A DNA stretch of 64,000 bases, taken from contig NC_077224.1 in the NCBI RefSeq assembly GCF_024763615.1, positions 1,178,001 through 1,242,000 of the forward strand, given 5' to 3'. Shown here piece by piece: positions 1 through 10,167 of the stretch; position 1 is the first letter of the stretch; every line of letters begins with the position of its first letter. Origin of the DNA: Phlebotomus papatasi. Its lineage: Eukaryota; Arthropoda; Insecta; Diptera; Psychodidae. The notes under the pieces are model-generated. The model was given only the letters and a program-made list of their open reading frames with translations. It was not told the origin of the DNA and made no database searches. The translations under genes were made by a program, and so were the position numbers.

Positions 1-104
1 ACTACAATAAAAAGTATTTTTGGATAGGCCTATATTATACAAAAAAATATTAGGTTGATACGACTTACACACCATCCACATATAGGTCCGTCCCTATTTG
101 AATT

Positions 105-632
105 TCGCTCACTGTAGTTGAAGTTCACCAAATGAACACTTGGGGCGATCTGGTCGAAAAAACGAGTTAAGAAACAAAAAACCTCGATTATCTCGGCTTC
201 TGATTAATCGATGAGATCTAGTTCTACGGCAAAATTATAGAGAACATTCTGGTCTACATTTCACCCATAAGGTAAAGTACCCTCACTCGACCGGGTTCCT
301 CGACTCGACGGGTGGGTCAATTTTTGAATGTTTCATAGTCAATTTCTGTGAATTTGTCATTGGTTCATGTTAGATCATACGCAAAAAATTATAGTAAATA
401 TAAATAAATTGAATAAATAAATCTACCGGTCGAGACGAGGAACCAGTCGAACGAGGGCATTTTACCTTATATCACTTTCTATCACTTCAACCAAATCTTT
501 GATATTTTGTTTTAAATACGAAATTTGTAATTTCACTCATTTTGATTCAAAATAACTGAATGGCGTCCCACAACTTCAGCTCTAAATCGAATTTGCATGC
601 ATTCCAAGTTAGCTCACGTTAAGAATCTTACC
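105..632 (+). repeat. R1 repeat, partial copy (right half)
   Basis: Matches the right part of the complete R1 element at 57157-58964 in the same order, including shared text such as TTCTGGTCTACATTTCACCC and the terminal TTAAGAATCTTACC before a TA. It is interrupted by the MITE at 270-467. Bases 1-104 show nothing I can assign. Confidence 0.75.
270..467. mobile_element. 198 bp TA-flanked MITE inside R1
   Basis: Ends are inverted repeats of about 32 bp (left AGGTAAAGTACCCTCACTCG; right is its near-complement ending CATTTTACCT), flanked by TA at 268-269 and 468-469. The uninterrupted R1 copy at ~58793 shows the empty site, so the insertion is directly visible. TA duplication suggests a Tc1/mariner-type helper. 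Confidence 0.85.
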
Positions 633-1226
633 TACAATAAGCTGATCTAGACGTATCAATAGCTTTTTTTCTATTCACAATTTTCAAAAAACAAAAGTAA
701 AGTATCTTGGCACTTCCGCAGGTCCTGATGGTTTGAAAAATCCTATCAATTAAGCAAATTTTAAGCCTCAAACTACAAATACTTCCAAGCAGCTAACAAC
801 TGCCACTATACATTCCTTCGGTCCGCAGTTATCCAAATTTTCGAAAGTGCAAATTGCAAATCCATCAAAAACCAAGCCATGAATGAAAAAGATCGGTAGT
901 TTTACAAAAGAACACAAAGTAAAAAACTACAAGGTATCGTTTAAAAATATATTTCTCAACGCATATTAATTCAATTTTACTTCGGAGATGTTCTAAATTC
1001 GCTTACGATGTCTTTTTATCTTTAAACTAAATGAAAATTTGCCTTCTAAGAATTGATTTGTTGAAAGAATTCTCTTTTTATTTTCAATTTTTTTTATCCG
1101 TAACTCCTATATAGAACACATCGTGTCAGTCTTGAGGCCTCGTCACTGGAAAGACAATACACAACAAATATATTTTGAGAATCTTAGAATTAGCAAAAAA
1201 AAGGAGACCCCTTCCTTGAAACTCAC
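633..1226. other. Intron of the TTLL4-like gene, nothing assigned
   Basis: AT-rich sequence between the R1 fragment and the donor of the 1227-1418 exon. No ORF, repeat match or hairpin that I can support. Confidence 0.5.
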
Positions 1227-1418
1227 CAGAGTTGTTCTAATCCCATTTCTAATGGCATTTTGGTGACTTTTCGCATCATTATTGTCCACATGAGTCTTCA
1301 TTGTTGTTTTCACCGTTGACTTCCTGCTCTGTTTCTCATCCTCTGTATCCTCATCCGTGGGCAAACCCACAACAATCTCCCCGCTTGACTCACCATTTCC
1401 TATTTTACTGTTGCAATC
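1227..1418 (-). CDS. TTLL4: TTLL4-like polyglutamylase, fifth coding exon (C-terminal tail)
   Basis: A 64-codon phase 0/0 exon. The acceptor GTAG lies just before 1418, again with an in-frame TAG at the junction, and a GTGAGT donor follows at 1221-1226. The product is low-complexity, polar and Lys/Thr/Asp-rich (for example PTDEDTEDEKQSRKS), like the divergent C-terminal tails of TTLL4 proteins, so homology alone could not prove it. Support comes from the matching phase, the two splice sites and the open frame. A 13.9 kb intron separates it from the 15368 exon. If the donor is not used, the frame would read about 27 more codons to a stop near 1143; the strong donor makes continuation beyond the left window edge more likely. 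Confidence 0.6.
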
Positions 1419-1852
1419 CTACAATATCGGGGCACAGTGTCAGATTGTCTTGCATCAAATCGCAACACAAAACAAACAATAGTCAACAAGACAAACAATC
1501 TCAAGAAAAAAAGGATTTTTTTTTAAATGAAATATGGAAATTATAGACAAAAAAATCAAGGAATAGAGAATGCACTAAAATATCCTTGTGATTAGAACGA
1601 AAACAATTGAACTACTGTAAATTTAGATTAAGGAACACCAAGATTTGTCCTTTAGCATCATTGTATATTATTCTTCAACCAACAAATTGGCATCTTATAT
1701 TAATTAGAAGTAAAATAACTTTGTCTAACAGAATTTTATAGATTGGATATTGTAACAAATGAATTCTGTTTTTTTTCTAAGCAGAAAACAAATTCAAATT
1801 TCAATTTTTCATTTATATAATTATTGTTATACTTTAACCATCTGAGGAAGAC
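1419..1852. other. Intron sequence, nothing assigned
   Basis: AT-rich intron between the 1227-1418 exon and the left end of the nested TIR element. It includes the weak polypyrimidine stretch near the acceptor, and no other signal. Confidence 0.5.
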
Positions 1853-2039
1853 AGGGAACCTGGGGCAAAATGTGACAAAATGGATTTTTTATTTTTAAAA
1901 AAATAAGCTTTTCGAGCCATTTTTAGAAGTCGATTTTATTAACAATCCCAAAATATGTGTGGAAATTATAAGCAGACTAGGACAGTTTGTAGTATTTTTC
2001 TTCGCTTTATTAACAGCACCTGAGAAGAGATACTACGTA

Positions 2040-3286
2040 CCGTGTAAACAGACGGAATTCCCACGGGAATTCCCATGAGATTTTCCATTCCGGATGGGAA
2101 TTCCGGATGGAAATTCCCATATTGAACTGTCAAATTTTTACCATCCGCTCTATGCGCCTCTGGTGGACTTCAAGCGCAACACAAAAATGCTCCGAAGATT
2201 TGAATTTCAAATTTTGTTTTTTCCGAATATAAATAACGGAATATGTATTTAGAAGATATTTTACGTACTTTATTTTATTAAAGTGGCTTTATTATACCAC
2301 AAGGATATTAGTAATATTATCTATTAATACATTTCATGGAAAATCTTTTAAAATTTCTCGAGAAATGATTAGAAACGTTGTTATAGCGTAAATATCTTGT
2401 CAAAAACCCCCAATTAAAGTGGATAAATCAACGACAGGCTTTGGATATCTTTGCTGATAGGACCTATTGATTAATTTTCGTTTAATTGTAGTGCTGATAA
2501 TTTAAAATTTTATAAAGTGTTGGAAGAAAATGTATAAAATATCCTTGGGTGACCAAGCAGTCAATTCATTCGGAACAGAGATGTTTACAAAAATTAGTTA
2601 ATTGTATAATAATTGAATACAAATTGTTTTAAAATACAAGAAGACTGTAAAATATTTTAAAATTTTATTTCCAAAAAAAAAGTAAACAATAAAAAATATT
2701 GAAGTAATATTTTATATCCGAAAAGGCAGTTTATATGGTTTCTGGCTATAATTTTTATCAGTGAACTTCGATAGTTCTTACTATTCTTTGTATTTCCTTA
2801 TCTACATTATTATATTCTTTACATTTTTTAATAATGGGATTTATTGAAAAAGATAAATTTTGAATCTGCCTTTCCAATCATTTAAACCTCTTCTGAAATG
2901 TTATTGATGAATATTTAATTTAATCCAGAAACACTAATCCTTTCAAAATTATAATAGTATTATTATTCGATTTCAAATTTGCTTTTAAAATCAATGTTTT
3001 GATCAATACAGGAGATTTTACATGTTTTTTCATATATTATTTGCTTAAAAACACTCCAAATTAAATTTTCGGAATTCTCCGGAAGCAAAAAGCTATCTCA
3101 AGCGAGATAGCTTTTTTCCATTTTAGAAAATTGAATATTTCACCCTCCAACGGAAAATTTCCATTTGAAATTCAAAATATTTCAATACATTCGGGCAGTT
3201 TCGTGCACTTTTGCAGAGGGCGCTTGTATAGCAAATTTACCATTTGCTCGTGGGAATTCCCGTGGAAATTCCGTCTGTTTACACGG
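2040..3286. mobile_element. Harbinger-like MITE, copy 1
   Basis: Inverted ends CCGTGTAAACAGACGGAATT (left) and its complement (right), extending into GAATTCC-rich palindromic arms, flanked by a 3 bp GTA duplication (2037-2039, 3287-3289). No transposase. Near the right end a perfect hairpin with GCTATCTC and GAGATAGC arms lies at ~3089-3117. Three-base duplications point to PIF/Harbinger. Copy 2 at 11321-12576 shares both ends and most of the interior. Confidence 0.8.
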
Positions 3287-3703
3287 GTAAGGGGAAAATG
3301 AAGTGTTTTTCATTAATTTTAGAACGGCAAATTTGCAATTTTTCATCTCGGAATTATTTTTTTCAATAATATATTTTATTTTTCAAGCTTAAACAAAATT
3401 CAGTAAGATTGATGAATAATTTTAACTTACATTTACCTTATTTACTTGGTAAAGCAACTTACTTGAAAAGCAAGTTTAAAAACATTTTTGTTTAGCGGGA
3501 TGAAAGCGATTCATGCGGAATCACAGAAAAAAATTTATTCATTATAAAGCTTGGGATCGTAAAAAGCTACTTTCTCCTAAACTTAATATTTTCAAGTGTT
3601 TTTGAATTTGATATTATTTGGAAAAAAAGTAAGATATCGAAAAGAATCTAACCTGAAACAAGAAATGCCGTAGATGACGTCCCGAGTCCCGAAACCGTTT
3701 TAA

Positions 3704-3890
3704 AAAATTGAGCTGTGCGTGTTTTTTAAGCGCATTTACCGTTTTATGATTGAGCTGTATGTGATTTATAGCGCATTTACCGTTTTGTGATGGTGCTGTG
3801 CGTGATTTTAAGCGCATTCACCGTTTTATGATTGAACTGTGCGTGTTTTGAGCGCAATCCTAACCGTTTTATACTTCATCTGTGCGTATT
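3704..3890. repeat. 41 bp minisatellite, about 4.5 units
   Basis: Units start GCTGTGCGTG at 3712, 3754, 3795, 3836 and ~3878, each followed by AAGCGCATTTACCGTTTTAT with small changes, giving a period of about 41 bp. Confidence 0.85.
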
Positions 3891-5352
3891 TTGACCAGAA
3901 TTTTAACGAAATGAATTTAATTTTAATGGCATAACATGCTGAATTTGAACAAAAATATGAGTATTGGTCAATTTATATAGCCCAGATATTAGTGGACTAT
4001 ACAATAGCTGGTCTACTTTCATATATTTATCAGTGAATCAAATTTTTAATTAAATAAAAGTCAGTGTTTCTAATAATTTAAAAGATATTTTTAAACAAGA
4101 GTTAATTTGAGATTATGTTTATGAGAAAATGTTTCAAGAACATATTTAACGAATTATACTACTGAACAAGTCTAAGAATTCATAATACAAAATAATATTG
4201 TCGCTTTATTAAATTTTAGAGGTAGCCAAGGCGAATTTTTCGCCCTCGGACACCTATGTTCGAAAACCATTTCAATATCGAATTTTCGAAAATCAAAGTT
4301 TAATCACTCTGAAGGGCCTATTTTTCAACCGATGTGCTTAAATTTGGGTTTCTTTGAAAGGTCTTGAAATTTCCAACCCGACTGCATCGGACTTAATCGG
4401 TTATGAGTCTATATAGTACCCGTAAATTATTTGCCTTTCTCGGTTTTTCTTTTTTATTTGTTCAAAAGCTTGTTATTCATGCTAAAAATTTTAAAAACCT
4501 ACTTTTCTTAAGAAATTTCTTATTTCGGAATGATTTTTTTAAATACATCAACCAATTTAATCGGTAGCAGTGTTGCCAAGTCTAGGAGATTTTCACCAGA
4601 TCTAGGAGATTTAAGAGGGCATCTAGGTCCGAAAATTTTGATCTAGGAGTTAGGAGAATTATTTAGGAGATTGGATTTCTTTTTTAGGTTTTTTTTAGGG
4701 AAATTTCTTTAACAAAAATACCTAAAGCATATGAGAAATCAGGTTTTTTTTTTAGGTTTTTACATCAAATGGAACGTTAAATTTTTAAATTTAAAAGTAG
4801 AAGAAGAAGAAGATGGATGTCGTGTAGTCTTTTCTCTCTCTCTCTTCTTCGGGCATCAGAGACGTCAAGCTTGACAACCTCGCGTTTGTTTAGACAGAGG
4901 AACCAACATAGAAGGAAAAAGTCGTTTTTCTGCTTTTGTAGTGGTAGTCGCCAACATTTGAAAAAGACGTCGCCAAGATTGCTTTTTAAAACCAATTTGT
5001 GAAGTTCAATTAATGAAATTTCACTAAAAATTGGTGTAAACATAAAGAAAATAGTTTTTAGAATTAGTTTTGTGACATAGAATTGGTTAAAAGGCATGTT
5101 TTGATAGCAAAAATAGGCTAAATATGGGTCGCCCAGCGACTTTTGCAACATTTCATTCTTCGTGGAAAATTATGAAAATTATGTGGAAAATCGGTGATTT
5201 ATGAATTGGAATAGAAAATTGGAGAGTTTTGGAAGCTCTTCTGGCTATTTATTTTTTGAATTCTCCGTGGAAAATCTTCTAAAAATTGCCTTGAAAAAGT
5301 GCTTACTTTGCTCGAAAAATGCACCCAATACGGTTCAGTTGTCAAATAGAAG

Positions 5353-5702
5353 ATGGCGGACAGTGCCCTTTGGAACATTTCTGTTGATGTTTTCACGTCA
5401 TTTTGCACAGAAGTAAGCAAATTCCCGTAGTTAATTCATCAAAAATTATTAAAGAAGTGGTCAGTGAAGTGATTTGTGGGAAAATTCTGTGAATTTTACT
5501 GTCTTTTCTTGTGTTTTTTTAGTGTGAAAACTGCCCTCGAAAATTGCCCTGCAGATCGTATTTGTCATCTGTTTTGGGGCTCTTGAGGGCTTTTTTTAGA
5601 CATCCTGATACTCTATCTTCTCGGGAAGAGGCCCTAGAAGTTCTAGGTAGCCTCTCAGAGAATCCGTATACTGTTAGGAAGCCTTCCGGACACAGAAACT
5701 AA
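5353..5702 (+). CDS. Possible two-exon small ORF inside the hAT element
   Basis: ATG at 5353 in a good context (AAGATGG) opens 20 codons (MADSALWNISVDVFTSFCTE) to a GTAAGC donor at 5413. After a 110 nt intron with a TTTTTTTAG acceptor (5521-5522), the frame continues in phase 0 for 59 codons to TAA at 5700-5702, giving 79 residues. The second exon begins CENCPRKLPCR and is noticeably richer in GC than its surroundings. A TCAGTT initiator-like site is at ~5337. I do not recognise the product; it has four to five cysteines near the junction but no clear zinc-finger spacing. It may be an accessory or captured gene piece, or chance. Without splicing the frame stops after 26 codons. Confidence 0.3.
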
Positions 5703-6515
5703 TTCCATTATATGACCAGAAGTGTCATTGACTAGAAAGAAATTCCTTTTTGTCCTTCAAGAATTGTAAAAATTTCACATCTTTTGCACTGTAAGGATTC
5801 TAGAATAGTTTCTTTTTCTTTGTAAAGGAAGAAGAGAATAAAAATGTTACAAGAAAGATTAAAATTTTCCAATTTTCTGTCAGTGTTCGTTAACCCATTG
5901 TCTTTTGGTCTCGAAAAAACCTGCAAATTTCACAAATTTATCACAATTATCATATTTTTTAACTTTATTAGCTCTCTCTCAACATAGTTAGGCAAGAAGA
6001 ATACCTAAAGAATAATCAAAATTCCTAAAAACATTAAAAAATAAATGCAACATCAGCCACTTTTTTTAGGGTGTCCAGATTTGAATGCAAAAATGACTTT
6101 TTCCTTTAGTAGTGGTTCCTCTGGTTTAAATTTTTTTTGAATAGTGGTGTGGTGTGGGTTGGGTGTGGATATCGAAGAAATCCAAAAGAAACAAATCATT
6201 CACGCACACTCAGTAAGTTGATTGAAGTCGTAAATATGAAATTCTAGATACTCTAGATACTAGATACAGCCGCAGAAAGAAAAAAAAGAATTTGTAAGAA
6301 TCAAAAACTAGTCGCAGCCGTCATTTTAGAAGTTCCGGAAGATAGTACGTCAACACAGTTAACAATAGACTTGAAATGAGATTGGAATCTATCAAATGGA
6401 TTTCTGATGCTAAGTTCTTCTTGCTAAGATGCAAGAGAACTTAAGAACTGCAGGCAGAGAAACTTCAACAGGTAGTACGATATTTTGTAATGAGGATTGA
6501 TGTATAAAAGATTGA

Positions 6516-6968
6516 AACATCTCCAAGTTCAAAGAAACAGATGAAATTGCAACGAAAATTGACTTCCAATGGTCAAAAATTTCGTTTGTGGAGTGGAAGA
6601 AAACAGACAACATTATTGAATTTTGGTGCGAAGTCAGGAGCCACAAGGACGCTGCTGGAAACAACCCATTTTATGATCTTGCAGGATTCGCTCTTAAGGT
6701 TCTCTCCCTACCTTGGGCTAACGCTGAGGTGGAGAGAACCTTTAGCCAAATGAATATAGTAAAACATCCATTAAGAAATAGAATGAGCGATCCCGTATTA
6801 GTATCAATTTTAAAAATCCGTGCTGGGTTAAAGAGGATGGGAAAATGCTGCAATGAAATAAGCCTTCCACTGCATATCCTTGGAAAAATTGGTACAAGTG
6901 CAGCGTACGAGGGAGAAGTGACAGTGGCAGAAGAAGACGAAATGGGAGACATTCCTTATTTATATTAA
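6516..6968 (+). pseudogene. hAT transposase C-terminal fragment
   Basis: Open frame ending at a TAA (6966-6968). It reads IIEFWCEV, then LAGFALKVLSLPWANAEVER, TFSQMNIVKHPLRNRMSD and ILKIRAGL. This is the classic hAT dimerisation region (W, then L-P-x-S/A-x-A-x-V-E-R-x-F-S, then R-N-R). An in-frame TGA lies directly upstream at 6513-6515, so it would need an upstream exon (AG acceptors at 6509-6510 or 6539-6540). The catalytic aspartates and the N-terminal domain are absent from the element as I read it, so it is probably non-autonomous, though the domain itself has no internal stop. Confidence 0.9.
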
Positions 6969-7411
6969 AATGATAATTTTTTTGTATTATTTTTGTGGTA
7001 TTCTGTGATATTCTTCCTCTTTCAAATGTAAAAAATATATTTAAAACGTGAATGTTTTTTGGATTTGAAATTATTTTCAATAAATCATTAAAGAGCAAAA
7101 AATTCTTTCCTTAATTTCGCTCTTGATTTTGAGAAAAAAAAATCAATCTTTAATGACTACTAATTTTATTATACATGGCTCGCGTAAAAAATAAAAATAA
7201 GTGTCAAACCAATATTATAAATTAAATCAATTTTTTAACCCACACAAATGAAAAGTTGTGTATGAAATCTCATATTTCTTGTAAAAATTCTCATATTTTT
7301 ACAAATAACAGATAAATATTCAAATTTTTGAATTTTAGGAGAATTCTAGGAGTTTTTAGCTCTTGATTTAGGAGGAACTGTCATTAAAGTGTTGGCAACA
7401 CTGATCGGTAG

Positions 7412-7510
7412 TAAAGCGATATCTATCCGAAAATCATGTGAAAAGTTAATACAAAGATTGGTCTTTCTCGTGACTTTGAGCACTTCGTAAAGCTGTGACG
7501 CTTTGCCATC
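7412..7510 (-). repeat. R3 repeat fragment
   Basis: Shares with 33575-33710 and 55186-55330 the text around TCGTGACTT, GAGCACTTCG, AAGC and GACGCTTTGCCA. The hAT TSD sequence ATCGGTAG is next to it, so the hAT apparently landed in an R3 copy. Confidence 0.6.
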
Positions 7511-7515
7511 TCCTT

Positions 7516-7766
7516 CACTGAGAGAAATCCGAAAAAGTTAAAATAACATTCCGTAAATGTTTATTTTACCCTGCAGTATTGATCCAAAATCGGTGTAAAT
7601 ATTACCCTTTTTAGGTGTATTAGGGGTTAAAGTTACCCTTTTCATGTTAATTTCATCCTTAAAAAGGTGTAAAATTAACATTAAAAAATGTTGATATATT
7701 TTTACAGACAAAAAGTGTTAAAATTACGAGGAAAAAAGTTAATCGCACCCTCTTTTTTTCTCAGTG
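7516..7766 (+). mobile_element. MITE family A (CACTGAGAG), copy 1
   Basis: About 251 bp from CACTGAGAGAAATCCG to TTTTTTTCTCAGTG. The interior is made of alternating GGTGTAAAAT and ACCCTTTTT blocks. Other copies are at 13761-14011, 14012-14262, 30032-30282 and 30610-30784. There is no coding capacity. Confidence 0.85.
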
Positions 7767-7983
7767 TTATTAATGCATGTCTGTTCCATGAAAACCAGTT
7801 TGAAACTCGTTAAATATTCTAAAAGGACAGCTCAAAATTATTTTTTTTCTTTCGACGTTCAAGGAGTTTTGTGTAGGGAATAAATGCAATGATGAAAATT
7901 TGAATCATTGATTTCTTTCATTGTAAAAGATAATGAATAATAAAATTTTAAGTTTGTCACATTTTGCCCCAGGGTCCCCGACA

Positions 7984-9195
7984 TTATCTAAAAAAAATAT
8001 CAGTGAAGTTGTAAAAAATATATTTATTATGTTATTTCGGAAAAAAATTAATTTAGATATAAGCTTGTTTTCTCAGAATAATAAATAAAAATGAATCCCA
8101 ATCAAAATGTTGAAAAAATTCTTCTGGGTCATGTTTTTTTTTAAATTTTTTTTTTCTAATTAAAAATTCAATAAAACATCTGCATCGAATTCATAATTAA
8201 AAATTCATTTGTTACATTTCTTTTCAAAATATTCTGTTCTAAAACACTTAAAGTAATTATATTTTTTCTATCCAATCATTTTTATCTAATTAGTAAGATT
8301 GTAAAAAATCTACAGAACTACTTAAGAAATTGCGAAAAAACTACATTATTATTTCTTTATAACTCTATAAGAATCCCACTAAAAATATTTTACTAAGGCA
8401 AAATTTCTCATTTTTTTTCTCAATTTCTTGATTATTTGGATTATTCCTATAAGTAATTTGTTTTTTTTTCTCGTGTAATTGCACTATTTTCTCTTATTTC
8501 GACACAATCTCCGCCGCGCAACTTTGGGGAGACATGTTGCACTGAATCGAAGAAATGAACGAGAAATTTTTCGGCATTTCAATGGTGAATCCATGGCACG
8601 GATTTGACTAAAATTGGCCTGCGAGGAAGAAAAATAGACCACAAAAAAGGATTTTTGAATTATTATTTTTTTTAAAATCAATTTTTTTTTCTTGTGGCTT
8701 AAAATTTGTGTCTTTGTGCGCTAATGATTTCTCTTAAAATGAGAAGTTTCTTTCGTCACTATAAACTAGTGGTAAGATTATTTATTTGGCATTTTTCTTT
8801 AAATGTTCTTTATGCTTTATCCACATGGAAATAAATATTTTACATAATAATTTATTTAAACGAAAATATAGTTTCTTCAATTACAAAATTTAATAAAGAG
8901 AGAAAATTGTAAAAAAAACTACAAAATTAAGTAAAATATTTCAGTAGCAATTCTGATTGGCTGGGGACCTTGAGAGCATTCAAAGTTTTAACCAAACAGA
9001 GAACGTAATACAATCAAAATATTTTACAAGAAGAAATATTTAAATTCATGTGGAATATGGCATAATCAGGAATAAATAATTCAACTTAAATACTATTAAT
9101 ATTTAATTTTAATATTAAAAACGATATAGGCATTATGAAAATCCTACGCAGAAAAAAATATATCATGAAATTGTTCACGAAATCCTTGTAAATCG
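7984..9195. other. Apparently unique intron sequence
   Basis: No repeat, TIR or convincing ORF. A less AT-rich patch at ~8500-8640 (CTCCGCCGCGCAACTTTGGG) stands out and could be a conserved non-coding element. Confidence 0.4.
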
Positions 9196-9806
9196 TGTAA
9201 CCTACCAAAGAGTTCGTAAAAGTTTGTACTTCTTTCACAAACATTATTCGTAACGTGAGCACACTTCACGAGCATTTTTTTGTTTTTTCTTTTACAAACA
9301 TTTGTTCGTAAATGTTCGTAAAATTTTGTCATTTGTTTGTAAATGGGATCTCAGTGGCGCAATAGGTAAGATCGTTGGTTTTTGAGAGGATGGATCTCCG
9401 GTTTGACTCAGACTATTGTTAGTTCGAATCCCGCCCGGTGCAAAGATCTGAATATCTAGAAAAAGACATTTTCAGATGTGAAAAAAAACGTAATAAAATG
9501 CACTGCCTTAGCCCAAAAAAATTTCAGGAACAATGAAGAAGCTCCATACTCCGAGGAAGGCGTTTCTGGGCGATTTACGATCAGCAGATTCTTCTAACAC
9601 GAGCACGTTGTAAAGATTACATTGTAATAGAAATAAAGTGTTTCGAAACTCTTAACAATAATTTGTTCGTAAAGTTTTGTCAGACAAGCAAAGATGTACG
9701 AAGAATTTTTTGTAAAAGAATAAAAAAAAATGCTCGTTAAGTGAACATGTCACGAACAATTTTTGTGAAAAAAGTACAAACTTTTACAAACCTTTTTTGT
9801 GAGTTA
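9196..9806. mobile_element. Foldback element with a SINE in its loop
   Basis: Arms of about 130 bp, 9196-9331 and 9674-9806, are imperfect inverted copies of each other. Shared text includes AAAAGTTTGTACTTCTTTCA, CGAGCATTTTTTT and TCTTTTACAAACA. Both arms are rich in GTTCGTAAA words. The SINE at 9345-9661 separates them. Confidence 0.7.
9345..9661 (+). mobile_element. tRNA-derived SINE, copy 1
   Basis: Starts GGGATCTCAGTGGCGCAATA. RNA polymerase III A box TGGCGCAATAGG at 9355-9366 and B box GTTCGAATCCC at 9422-9432. A tRNA-unrelated body with AACGTAATAAAATGCACTGC follows, then an AATAAAG tail. It is flanked by a 12 bp near-duplication TTTGTTTGTAAA / TTTGTTCGTAAA (9332-9343, 9662-9673), as expected for LINE-mobilised SINEs. 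Copy 2 is at 35999-36309. Confidence 0.9.
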
Positions 9807-10167
9807 CAGTGCCCGGTCTCTAATCCGGATCAGCGTAATCCGGATAAGTTAACGACGGTTATATTTAAAATAATTTTGAGGTTATGTATTGGTCTGTTCA
9901 GCAATGAAAATGAATTATCTTGTGATGTTTTTGTTTCATAATTGAAGTATAATAGCATTGAATTCTCTAATTGAGGCGCTCAAAGCAAAAAAACTCTAAG
10001 TCGTATGCATTTCCCTATTAAAATAGCGTTTTTTTGCTCTGAGCTCCTCAATTATGTCTTTTTAGGCTTCTTTAAAACTTTTATACTAATTCTACAAAAA
10101 AAATTGTATTATATTCGAGACGTTGAACAAATTCAAAAAATCCATCCGGATTACAAAGCGGGCACTG
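9807..10167. mobile_element. 361 bp TA-flanked MITE (CAGTGCCCGG)
   Basis: Inverted ends CAGTGCCCGGTCTCTAATCC and, read inverted, CAGTGCCCGCTTTGTAATCC, flanked by TA at 9805-9806 and 10168-10169. No ORF of note. Confidence 0.85.

Larger units (their letters stand above)
4568..7403 (+). mobile_element. hAT transposon with TIRs and 8 bp TSDs
   Basis: Ends are CAGTGTTGCCAA and TTGGCAACACTG, flanked by identical 8 bp duplications ATCGGTAG at 4560-4567 and 7404-7411, the hallmark of hAT insertion. TCTAGGAGAT-like subterminal repeats cluster inside both ends. It contains the C-terminal dimerisation domain of a hAT transposase (6516-6968) and a separate possible two-exon ORF (5353-5702). No BED finger or catalytic core was found, so it is probably a deleted derivative. 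It sits in an intron of the TTLL4-like gene, on the opposite strand. Confidence 0.93.
1853..7979. mobile_element. Old TIR element carrying three later insertions
   Basis: Left end GGGAACCTGGGGCAAAATGT (from 1854) and right end, read inverted, GGGACCCTGGGGCAAAATGT (to ~7978) form imperfect inverted repeats continuing into GTGACAA. Subtracting the MITE at 2040-3286, the hAT at 4568-7403 and the MITE at 7516-7766 leaves about 1.8 kb of original element. No transposase remnant is visible in that remainder. The target duplication could not be determined. Confidence 0.55.

Noticed and set aside
4777..5151. 124-codon minus-strand ORF at the left of the hAT element
   Set aside because: Opposite strand to the transposase fragment, runs of Leu from simple repeats, no motif.
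9355..9432. tRNA gene suggested by A and B boxes (also 36010-36082)
   Set aside because: The head cannot form a normal cloverleaf as I read it, continues into a SINE body, and has SINE-type target duplications.
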